Shown piece after piece: positions 35,817-46,099 of a stretch of DNA of 64,000 nucleotides; position 1 is the stretch's first letter; the number at the start of each line of letters is the position of its first letter. Where the stretch lies: assembly GCA_018340805.1 (NCBI GenBank), contig JACMZG010001914.1, forward strand, positions 13,821,270-13,885,269, read 5' to 3'. The notes beneath the pieces are model-generated. The model was not told where the DNA came from, ran no database searches, and worked only from the letters and a program-made list of their open reading frames with translations. This stretch comes from Microvelia longipes. Its lineage: Eukaryota; Arthropoda; Insecta; Hemiptera; Veliidae. The translations under genes were made by a program, and so were the position numbers.

Positions 35817-35904
35817 CAAACAAAACAATTACGTAAACAAACAAACCAATTTCGTAAACAACAAACCAATTACGTAAAGAAACAAACCAATTACGTAAAC
35901 AAAA
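35817..35904. repeat. 20-bp minisatellite inside the BEL/Pao element
   Basis: Four to five copies of ACAAACCAATTACGTAAACA lie between the pol stop and the polypurine tract, in the element's 3' untranslated segment. Confidence 0.85.
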
Positions 35905-35942
35905 TTTGAAAATACATCTAACTAGCTGCTAACTAACAACTG

Positions 35943-38900
35943 CTAACTAGCATTAAACCGCTCTGGGGATTTTACTATTCTCCCACTTTTAGTTTTTACT
36001 TTGGATCCTCTTCCTAACTTATCACTAGATTCTCCAATCACATCATCCTCCCCAACTCCTACGTCGCATTTACCTATTTCCTGTAAATTTCCTACCCCTA
36101 CATCATATGATTCTCCAATCACCTCATCATCCCCAACTCCTATGTCATACTTACCTGCTTCCAGGTTGTTTGATTTAATCTCCAACGGATAAACCTTCTG
36201 CACGGGTCTCCAGAGCTCTCCTTTTGCTGTTCGTATCTTCACCGTTCTTACCTCTCCATCTCTCCCTGGTATAAACTCTATGATCCTGCCTATTGGCCAC
36301 ATGATTCTCTTAAGTTTATCCACCTCTACTAAAACTATATCCCCTAGCTCTAATTTCTCTTTAACCTGTTTTTTATAATTTCCCCTGTGTACTAGAAGGC
36401 CTAAATATTCGTAGGTAAATCTATTTTTCAATTGTTCCCTTAAGCTATGAATATATTTTGATGTTTCTCTTAGGGTATTTTCGTCAATTAAATTTAAATC
36501 TCCAACTTCACATCCGAATTTCGCATTGATTAGAAAATCTAAAGGTGTTAATGGTTTTAACATTTCTCCTTCCGCTACATACGTGAGCGGTCTAGAATTA
36601 ATAACTGACTCTATGTCACACAATATAGTATAGAGCTCTTCGAAGTTTACCTTAGATCTGCCTAATACTTTTCTTAATAAATCTTTTACTAACCCTACCA
36701 ATCGCTCAAAAAAACCTCCCCACCAAGGTGCCGCCGGAACATTGAATTTGAATCTAATTTTTTCGGGCGTTAAATTTTCTTCTACCTTTTCCCACTCTAT
36801 CTTAGTAACTAAATTTGCTGCACCCTTAAAATTTGTGGCGTTATCGCAAATAATTGTTTTTACCCTACCACGCCGCGCAATGAATCTTCTGAGCGCTCTC
36901 AAAAACGCTTCAGTAGACAAACTCTCGACTAACTCTAAGTGCACTGCCCGGTACACCGCACAAGTAAATAATACAAACCACGTCGATGTTCCACCTCTTA
37001 TTATGAGTGGTCCCCCTAAATCCACCCCACACGTCTCAAATACGCCGCCCGCTATAACTCTATCAGCCGGTAAAGGTGGCTCTGGTGGATTTAGAGGTTT
37101 ACTTGCAAATCTCCTACAGACTATACATTTTCTAATGACTTTATTTACGGTTCGTCTACCCTTAATTAGCCAAAATCTATCTCTAATTTTACACAAAGTT
37201 GTATGCGCCCCTGCATGGCAGTTTTTAAAATGAAATTCATTAACTAAACTTTCAACTAACCTATGCTTATCTGGTAATACTATTGGGTTTGTGAAATCTC
37301 TTTCAAAATTACCGTTTTCTATTTTACTTTTGACTCTTATTAGTCTATTTTCGTCAACAATAGTTCGTAAAGTTTTTAAATTTCCTAGTTCTAATCTATC
37401 TTTTTGAATATACCATAAAAATTTAATTTCAGCCCTACTAACTTCATCTACATTCAAACTTAACTCTTTCAATTCCCCTGAAATAACTGACTTATCCTTA
37501 ATGACTAGTTTATTCCTTTTTTCTTTGCTACTGACTGAACTTTTAATTTTCTCTAAAAACCTATAAATCCACCCCACTATTTTGACTACTCTTGTGAACG
37601 AAAATGACCTGACTTTATCAAACAAATCGTTTTCCGTAATATTTGCTTGCACTACACTCACACTTTGACACTCTACCTGAATCATCTCATCACATTTTGA
37701 CACAGGCCATTCCCTGCGCTCTTTTTTTAACCACTCAGGCCCATCAACCCATCTACTCTCTACTAACGTTTTAGCAGTGCACCCTCTAGATAACATATCA
37801 GCTGGGTTTTTGGTACCTGGTAAGTGGTGCCACTGATTTGTCTCACTGCTCTCTAAAATTTCTTTTACTCTATTTTTCACAAAAACACACCAATTTTTTC
37901 TCTGGGATAACCATCCTATGCATACCATTGAATCTGTCCAATAAAATTTCTCTAAATGAATACCATCGCCCTTAAAATTTTCAATGATATTATTAGTTAA
38001 CCTGATTCCTATGAGACACCCTAATAACTCTAATCTAGGAATTGTTACCTTATCTTTTAAAGGACTAACCCTACATTTCGCTTGAATGAAACTAACTTGT
38101 ACTTCACTATCATACTCTTTACGCAAATAAACACACGCTCCATAAGCAACTTGACTAGCACAAAAAACATGTAAACTATATATACCATTTTGATTTCCGA
38201 TTATACACCTATCTACGCTAAAACTAATCAATGACCTTAATTCATCTATCCAAACATTAAACTTTTTAACTAATACTTCAGGTAACTCTTCATCCCAACT
38301 CACTTTTAACTCCCAACTCTTTCGCAACAAAAGTTTCGGAGTAACCATTATGGGACTTAATATACCCAATGGATCAAAAACATTTTGTACAATCGATAAG
38401 ATTGTTCTTCTTGTAGGTCGTCTCCCAGACTCATTATTACTTAAAAATTTTAAATCACAAGCTAATGTATCATTTACACTATTCCAAACAACACCCAACA
38501 CTGACAATAACTCTGTATTTTCTCGATTCATGATACATGTATTCTTCTCACAACACTCAAATATTACATCCTTAGACTTCGTATGTGCCCACTCTCGCAA
38601 ATCAAATTTTCCTAAAGACATAATTTCTCGTGATTCTCTCATAAATTTCTCTAACTCACTCTGACTATTGACTGCTGTCACTGAATTATCTCATAAAAAC
38701 TCTTAACTAATTTGTCAGCAGTACCCCTTAAATCCTCTTTAATTTCTCTTAAATGATGATAAATAGTTGCCATTAATAAAAATGGACTTGGACTCAAACC
38801 AAACACCACTCTAGTGTGTCTAAACACTCTCACTACTTGAGCAGAAGAGTCGCTCCACCAAAAAAATCGTAACCTATCCCTATCATCACTTTTCAAACTT

Positions 38901-40010
38901 ATCTGCAAAAAGGCTTTGGCTATATCAGATATTACTCCTATCTCCCCTAACCTAAATTTAGTCAATAAATTAGGTATCAACTCTAGTAAATTCGGCCCCT
39001 TCTCCAAACACGAGTTCAAACACACACCAGCTTCATCTTTACAACTAGCATCGAACACCGGCCTTATCTTAGTCGTAGTACTGCTTTCTTTGAACACTGG
39101 TCGATGTGGTAGATAATGAACATTGAACTCTTTATGTACTTCTGGCCCTAACACTTCTTCTATAATACCATTCTCTAACCAGAACTTAAATTCTCTGTCA
39201 TAGTCTTCCCATTTTCCTAATTTATTTAATTTATTTGTAACACTAACTAACCTTCTTTCAGCTACAGTTTTATTATTTCCTAACGGTACGTCATCCATTT
39301 TCCACGGTAACCCTACTTCATAACGACCTTCGTTGTTTATCGTGATTGTTTCCAAAAAATTTGACAACACTTGTCCCTCATGATGTTTCTTTTCTAGTGC
39401 CCTAACTGGATCTGTAATACCTATAGCTTCTAAATCCCACAAATTAGCTATTGACGTTATATTGTTTAAACTTAGACTACTACTATTCTGACTAACTAAA
39501 TTCCTATCATTCTCACCTATGATTGTCCAACCTAACAAAGTTTCTATACAGAGCATCTTGTCAAATCTAACAGACCTACCAGTAATAATCCTTCCTATAA
39601 TATCCGCACCTAATATTATACCTATCTCTTCTGAATCAACATTTTCCCTACTATCGGATAATATAATATTGTTCTCCCCTAGCTTATCAAGTAAATTCTT
39701 ATCAGTAACCATATCAACAAAATTACAAATTTTACCTTGAGTAAATAGAACTGCTTCGATCTCAGAATCTTTTTCTAAATTTGTTAAATATACCGTATGT
39801 TTATTATGGCCTTGCTGAGTAACTACCCCTCCAAATAACGCGTGATTCATAATATACTTACCATCGTTCACTAACATCATACTTTTGGCTATATTACTTA
39901 ATATGTATGACTTAGTTGACCCTGAATCTAATATGGCCCTAACTTTAGTTTGTTTCCTTACATCCCTAGGATTAACTATATTTACAACAAAGTTTGCATA
40001 TAAACCTTAC
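35943..40010 (-). pseudogene. BEL/Pao pol (protease, RT, RNase H, integrase), frame-broken
   Basis: Entering at about 40005, the frame contains the protease motif LDSGSTKS (about 39928-39905), then the DUF1758 body. The reverse transcriptase follows with RPVFDAS and the catalytic-Asp box VISDIAKAFLQI. The frame then shifts by one base at about 38692, exactly in the second catalytic box of the palm (the YVDD-type motif), so the active site is not encoded intact. The downstream 2.7-kb frame (38681-35943) carries the A17 region, an RNase H segment whose usual FxDAS box reads FCAS, with the catalytic Asp codon missing (about 38162), an integrase zinc region with CIVCRRF, the integrase core with D in CGVDLGG, D in CDNATNF and E in GFFERLVG, and a DUF5641 C-terminus. 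Its tail has three repeats of about 14 residues around DVGVG. The GTG at 38681 is a reading-frame artefact and not a start. Confidence 0.9.
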
Positions 40011-42147
40011 CATCTCCTTGATATCTAAGCGTAGGGTCGATCTTTGACAGCATACTACTTTCTACTTTACTTACTTTCTTAACATCGCCTTTCTTAGAGT
40101 CTTCTCCTTTTCTATGATTTGGTAAGTCTGGACAAATAATTGCGTAATGAAATCGTTTACAGATGATACATCTAGGTGGAGCTCTACAGTTCCTAGATGA
40201 ATGATATTGTTTTAAGCAACTAAAACAACACTTATTTTTAACAATTAACTCCCTCTTTTCTTCTAATGACATGGAAGCCCCTTTACCGCAGTCCTGACTA
40301 GCATGATTTCTACCACAAAAAATACAAGCTAATTGTTTACTATTATTGAATTTTGACATATTTTGTTTGTTTTTAGAATTTAATTTATTACTATTTACCA
40401 GGGGGGGTTAACTTAAATGAGGAAAAGTTTGGATTCGATTATCGCAAGCTACTAAAAATAGCGCTGCGGCGGACCTGTGCGGACAACTCATGAACTAACC
40501 CCAATAGCTTTCCAAAAATGACTGATTATATTTTTATACTTAAATTTATGAATACCATGACAATTCTTGGTTATGACAGCTACATTTATTATTATTATAA
40601 AATTATTGTTTTCTGTATGTATTTTTCACAAAAACGGTTCGCCGTTGCATGTTCTGTATTTCAAAAATTAAGATACTGAAAGTAAATAGAAGCTTTTTTA
40701 AAACTTCCAGAGAACGCTACTGATGACAGATAACTGTAAATTTCATTTAATTATTTTATTGATTTAGTCGATTTTATCAGGTAATTACATTTAATCACAC
40801 GTGCGCATCTTGCCGATGTAATTAAAATACAGGCTGCATTAAATGCCGATATCTATCTTCTACCACGTGTTAACTTTAGCCACTATTTCATTATTACCTG
40901 ATTGAATCGATTAAACTAATAAATTACTTGAATGAAAAACTTAAAAATAATCAGAAGTGTACAGTGTAAGATTAAAGTGGTAGGGTTAGTTAGAAGTATA
41001 ACTATACAAAGTATAAAAATTAAATTTCAAACTGACTGTGGGCAAAAAGCGGGAAATCAAGACACGCCCACTCAATTGAAAGGTAGGTCCCTCGCCGCGC
41101 TAGTGTCGACCGGAATCCAAATTTTTCCACCATTGAGTCGACAGTCTTACTGTTTAAGTATCTATAGTCTCTGCTATTTACTAATGAATAGGCTGTAGCT
41201 ACTCCTTTCGAAGTACTACCCTCTGATTCTAATTGCAATTTATTTAAACTTTCTTGAGCACATTTAACCCTCTGCTCACTTTCTACCTCCCCACGTAAAA
41301 ATGTCATAAACGAGTCTAAATTATTTCTCTTATTCTTATCATGCTTATCTGTATAGTTAGCTACCTTGTTCTTGAATCGCTCCCATTCTATTAGCACATG
41401 AGTTGGAACGCTGGATTCCAACATGGGAAGTAACAATGTAGCATAACTATCCTTAGTCATGTTAAGAATTTCAAGCGCATTGAGTTGTTGCGAGATAGCG
41501 TCATAAAGATCGCATAACTTACGTTTCTCTTTAGAAGAAACTTGCTCTAGCATAATATTTATTAGCTCTCTGACATGATGTTCTATGAGCATTTCATCCT
41601 TCGCAAATCTATCTTTTAACAACTCAAGTACTCTTGTAAAACTATTGGTGGCCATCGGGCAACTCTCCACCAATAATTTAGCTTTTCCTGTCGTTACCTG
41701 AAGCAGATACCCATATTTCACGTCTTCGTCGTACTCGTCGTCATCTACAATCTTTTTAAATTGTGTCCAAAACGGAAGCCAGTTTTTTACTTCTCCATCG
41801 AATTTATTCAATTGTAGATCAGGAAGTTTTGCTTTTTTCTTACAACATTTATGAGGTGGTTCTTTAGTTGGTTGTTTACACGATGACAGTAAAATATTAA
41901 CCATTACTCTAAACTCTTCTGCAACGTTGAGTTCTTTTCGCCATTCTTCTTTTGTCATCGTGGTATATTCTAATTGAAAACTTTCCATTTTGATAGCTTC
42001 TTCTATTTTATTAAGTCGATCGGCTTTGTCTCTCAATACAAGTTCAACGAATTCTACTTCGTTGTTCTGCTGTTTCTTATCAAAAAGATCTTTGATATAC
42101 GTTCTTAAGATCTCTCGCTCTTCTTTCATTACATCTAATCTGTTCAT
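39982..42147 (-). pseudogene. BEL/Pao gag, split by a hAT-type insertion
   Basis: The frame begins at ATG 42147. Residues 105-190 (LNKFDGEVKNWLPFW...) match the DUF1759 capsid region of BEL/Pao and the first part is coiled-coil-like. At 41181 it runs into the insertion at 40399-41173 and terminates inside it (41020). The same frame resumes on the far side with three zinc knuckles: CIFCGRNHASQDC, CFSCLKQYHSSRNC and CIICKRFHYAIIC. The insert plus one 8-bp duplication is 783 bp, a multiple of three, so the two parts stay in one frame; this shows that gag was open before the insertion. Protease follows in the -1 frame within the last eight codons, through either programmed shifting or a one-base loss. 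Confidence 0.9.
40399..41173. mobile_element. hAT-type non-autonomous element inside gag
   Basis: 775 bp bounded by CAGGGGGGGTTAACTTAAAT on the left and, inverted, CAGAGACTATAGATACTTAA on the right. It is flanked by a perfect 8-bp target duplication CTATTTAC (40391-40398 and 41174-41181). The CAG-Pu-G start and 8-bp duplication are hAT features. The middle is a long imperfect hairpin: TTTATTGATTTAGTCGATTT...ATCAGGTAATTA (about 40757-40791) faces its complement at about 40888-40925. No transposase is encoded, so it depends on one elsewhere. The 88-residue frame at 40932-41198 runs out of the element and is not a gene. Confidence 0.88.
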
Positions 42148-42253
42148 CTTCCTTAAATGACTTGAACTTTTAATTCTTCTTATATAAAAGTTTAATTTAC
42201 TTTACACTTACTACTTCGGATATCAGATTTCAATATTAATCTCTAGATTGGAT

Positions 42254-42271
42254 TCTTTCCTACGGTCGCCA
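42254..42271 (-). promoter_or_regulatory. BEL/Pao primer binding site
   Basis: Two bases inside the 5' LTR the minus strand reads TGGCGACCGTAGGAAAGA. The TGG matches the CCA end of a tRNA, and GGTCGCCA-type 3' ends occur among arginine tRNAs; the exact primer tRNA is not established. Confidence 0.7.
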
Positions 42272-42273
42272 CT

Positions 42274-42415
42274 TGTTCGAAATGAAACACTTAAAAATGA
42301 AACGCTTTGGTTCAATTCTAAAAAGTGAGTGGTTTATTTGACAGACATTGACAACTATATAAATTTATACCTTAACAAGTTAATTATTTAACCACTGTTT
42401 ATGACATTCTTAACA
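42274..42415 (-). repeat. BEL/Pao 5' LTR
   Basis: 142 bp, same sequence as 35571-35712. Read on the minus strand it contains a TATAAATTTATATAG stretch that could serve as the TATA region for the genomic transcript. Confidence 0.93.
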
Positions 42416-42750
42416 GTTAAGTTATAATATAATTATTTTTCCTAAAATCAGTTATTGAGAAACAAACCTATATAGGCGAGCGAAGCAAGCCATAGTATAT
42501 TAGGTAATATTATATTTTTATCCTGCAAAATTAGCTAGTAACAAACGTACAAATGAAGGCGAGCAAAGCGAGAACTTATATATTATGTTTTCTTTTTAAT
42601 ATTTGCCAAAAATAGGTAGTGATAACTAAACACAGAAAGGCGAGCGAAGCTAGCCCTGGAATATTATGTTATATTTTAATTTTTTTTCTAAAATTAGGTA
42701 TCGACAAACAAAAACATATAGGCGATCTATGCGAGCCGCAAAATATTAAG
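42416..42750. repeat. GGCGAGCGAAGCGAGCC tandem array, right part
   Basis: Units resume after the BEL/Pao duplication with AGGCGAGCGAAGCAAGCC (42476), AGGCGAGCAAAGCGAG (42556), AGGCGAGCGAAGCTAGCC (42639) and AGGCGATCTATGCGAGCC (42719), about 80 bases apart. The 60-residue frame at 42619 is repeat sequence. Confidence 0.7.
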
Positions 42751-44805
42751 AAAAAGTATGATTCTATAGTATTAATACATGATATTTATGAAACTATCTG
42801 AAAATCCCTTATAATTCTTGCAAAAAAAGCACTTTGACGGATTTTTTACCGCATTTCTTATAAATTAATTTATTAATTTGATTTAATTATTATAATTTAT
42901 TTGATTGAATTCATTTAACTAACTCTATACCGCACCCATTCTCCTCTATTTTATACGATGGCTACTCTTAATTTCATTCAAGGATTATTATTTATTAAAT
43001 ATAATATATTAAAGACATGTTATTGTTATATTTTATAGGTTAATAAGAAACTGCCAATAGAAAGACCCACCTAGATTTATTTAGATCGCGGATATAATAC
43101 ATGTCTTTTGTCGAAAAGCAAGCTTATTCAGACCTTAAACTTATTCATATAAATATTATCTCACTAATAGGTCAATCGTTTTTGTTAAAAGAAGTAAATA
43201 ATATTTATTAGACATTGGCAAAACTTTTTTCTGAGAGAGTAAAAAATCATGAACGAAGTACCTAAGAACTTTCCCTTACCACTTTAGACTCTACGCTCGT
43301 GCTCAAAATGTACTGATTACCAAAATAATTAGGATGCTACTTTAGACTCGCTTCGCTCGTTCGTTTTTAAAAAACAAGAGGCCTTCGGTCTCTTATCCAC
43401 TCCAACGCGTCGGGGGAGTACCCGACATGGTACACATGGTTGTTGTACTTTATCAGTTTGTCATATTTTTGTCATATAAAACGAAAATTCGCTAAAGTAG
43501 GCTATAGTTCTAAAATACAGGTTATAGCAGTGATTCGCAACCCTTAGGTCCCAGACAAGTATTTACGTCGTCTACACGAGGTGTTGAACATTGGATTAAA
43601 CTCCAGGTAGAATCCTTGACACCGATTTTACTCTGTGTAAACGAGGGTTTACACGGAACGTGTTAAACACCAATATTGACATCGATAATTTGTAGCTTGA
43701 ATCCTGATAATATATCGTATAGACACCTATCTGGGTTGTACCTGGTGTCCAAAGTCAGGTTTTTTAATTATTATTAATACTTTCAATTTCTTTGGTTGTT
43801 TATTAAACATTTGAATTTATTTACCTTTTCCTTACGATATTTAATCAAAATATTGATGTAGTAGCATTACGCTGTCTTCTGTCGAAACTTTATTGGTAAA
43901 ATGAACTTATTCTTCAGCTTAAATTTAAGTTTAATGAACGCTGCTTATGATATTGGTTCTTTGCCTTCTCATAAGAGCCGTTCCTTGCCGCATTTGCCTC
44001 GTTTGATTTGACTCGGTTAGTTGGAGCAGTTATAAGTATAAATTAACGCACAAAATAAGGAAAGAATAATTCACGTTTTTAAACATATTCAAAAAAAAAC
44101 TAAGCAGAATACAAAGCAGAAACGAATAATTGCGAATCATGTTGATTTTTAAGAATGGCCAACTTACACAAACAAAATATCCCCAAAAAAATATTCATCT
44201 TTATTTAGATTTAAGTTATTATTTAGAATTATTTTACTGATAAACACTTTATTCGTTCTATTTTACATATATATACTCTACTGTTTTTACTCTTCAGTTT
44301 TGTTTAATTTTTGGTTTATTTATTCATTAACATTCTAATTTACGAAAATGCAATTGATGATATGTGTTTTTTTTCTTTCAAATATTAGTAAAATGTAAGT
44401 GTAATATTAGTAGTTAAATTAGTAAGTGTAATATTAGTAGTGTGTTATTTTTCAATTTTTATTAGTAATGTAAGAATAACTTACCTAAACATTTTGAATT
44501 TAATCATAATTTTAAGCTGTATTTAAGGCAATAAACTTTCGTCTGTATGTTTTTAGAATTAAAAAAAAACATGTGATTACCTTGACTACAGTTTCTTTTT
44601 TCTTTAACTAAATGATTGTAACAATTATTTCACAGAATTTAAACAAAATTGTTAAATTAGCACGCACATATTAAAATTCGAAAACACGATAAAAAGTAAA
44701 ACTAACCTTAAATTATCAGTGTTGCCAATAAAATTAAACACAAAAAAAGATGAATCCTAGAGCGCTTATACGCAGTTATTTCAATTTCAAATTTCAGGGG
44801 TTTTT
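42751..44805. other. non-coding, dispersed-repeat relics
   Basis: 43330-43440 has the mirror motif plus AACAAGAGGCCTTCGG; 43570-44000 is the partner of 24140-24400. The rest is AT-rich with no gene signal. Confidence 0.45.
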
Positions 44806-45097
44806 CATAGAGATATTATTACTAGAGGGGCTTTATAGGTTAAATTGTGAAACATTGAAAAAGTAACAGACCAACTTCGATTATAAGTACAATCAAATAA
44901 TCAGTACAAAATTACAGTAACTTAAATAGGAGAATGTTAAAAATAAAAATCAAAACACAAACTATATGCAGGAAGCTGAAATCAATTGATTTATAACATT
45001 AACTCATTCTTGAAGGATGTTTCAATAAGGTAACACAGAGCCCCTGAGAGTCCTAAAAAGATGTTTCAGGGCTCTCAATGTAGTATATATCTCTATG
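44806..45097. mobile_element. CATAGAG-family MITE, intact copy
   Basis: 292 bp, from CATAGAGATATTATTACTAG to GTATATATCTCTATG. Flanks GGGTTTTT and GGTTTTTT fit an 8-bp duplication with one mismatch. It is in the opposite orientation to the copies at 1933-2522, as shown by the order of GGTAACACAGAGCCCCTGAG. Confidence 0.82.
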
Positions 45098-45841
45098 GGT
45101 TTTTTATATCTTTGTGCCAGCTATCAGCTGATCATGCATGTCTGAATTTTTTTACATGGGTTAGTATAAGAGTTTCCCTACTTGGTTTATATATTACTTT
45201 AATTATAATATTAGCACTATATTCAATCAATGTATGACATGATTCGAAAATTTACAGTTTATGTGTTAAAACATCATAATATTGATAGATGATAACAAAT
45301 TTGTTTATATGATTTTAAAAATCGCACCGAAAAATATATATGTGCGCCAATAATTTAACTATGTGAGGGATGCAGAGTCAAAAGTGAAAGTAAACACATT
45401 CCAATTAAAGACAAAGCAACAGTCATTGCACCGACCAAATTTGCAAACCTATTAATCCGAGGTCACCCTATAACCTATCAATTTATTGCCCAATCCACTT
45501 GGAACATCCGTATTTAAAAACTCAAAATCATTTTCTCCTAACTCAATGACATTGAAAAATTTCCGTTATAAGAGGGGAAATTTCGAAAATCGTTTACCTT
45601 TTCCAATTTCATTCAGATTATATTTAACTATTGTAGTAATCACACTAGCTAACGAAAGCTTGGACGTTGTTATGTTTTAATTTTTATTTAGAATTAGTTT
45701 AGAATCAGATAAGAATTACTGATAGAGTAAACCTTATTAAAGTAAGTATTCAATCTCTTATATACCAAAATAGATTAAGAATTATAAATAATAAATATAA
45801 AAATACTTATAGTTTTAAATATTGCTTGATATAGTATTTTT

Positions 45842-45845
<4 letters not shown>
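45098..45845. other. upstream of the chemosensory protein gene
   Basis: Mostly AT-rich. On the minus strand, 45587-45460 has a 38-codon open frame ending FLNTDVPSGLGNKLIGYRVT-like that could be a relic exon, but there is no convincing splice site and no family match I can name. Confidence 0.3.

Positions 45846-45912
<67 letters not shown>
45846..45912. repeat. (TA)n microsatellite
   Basis: TA repeat about 190 bases upstream of the chemosensory protein start codon; it may make promoter reading and assembly here unreliable. Confidence 0.9.
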
Positions 45913-46099
45913 CAATTCTAAGTTTTTTAAAAACTAGTCTTTTGTCATTGGAAAGGATATTTAACCTTATGTGTTGGCAGTAATTTTTGACGAGTTATAT
46001 GGCTCGTTTATAGTATTGTGGCTTTTTAAATAGGTATGAAAGTCCTTCTGGTAAGCCATAATTTACGTGTTATTATATTTATGTATTATTTTTTATAGA

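Larger units (their letters stand above)
35571..42415 (-). mobile_element. BEL/Pao LTR retrotransposon, complete but broken
   Basis: A 6845-bp element on the minus strand with 142-bp LTRs that I could not tell apart (35571-35712 and 42274-42415), both TGTT...AACA, and a 5-bp target duplication GTTAA (35566-35570 and 42416-42420). The internal part carries, in minus-strand order, a primer binding site, gag with a DUF1759-type region and zinc knuckles, an aspartyl protease (DUF1758), reverse transcriptase, Pao-type A17 peptidase region, RNase H, integrase and a DUF5641 end. This order defines the BEL/Pao class. It is disabled by a hAT-type insertion in gag and by small length changes in pol. 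Identical LTRs argue for a recent insertion, although 142 bp gives little resolution. Confidence 0.95.

Noticed and set aside
36742..37233. 163-codon open frame on the plus strand
   Set aside because: It lies antisense to the integrase region of the BEL/Pao pol gene and has no motif of its own.
40932..41198. 88-codon plus-strand frame
   Set aside because: It crosses the right end of the hAT-type insert into gag antisense, so it is a junction artefact.
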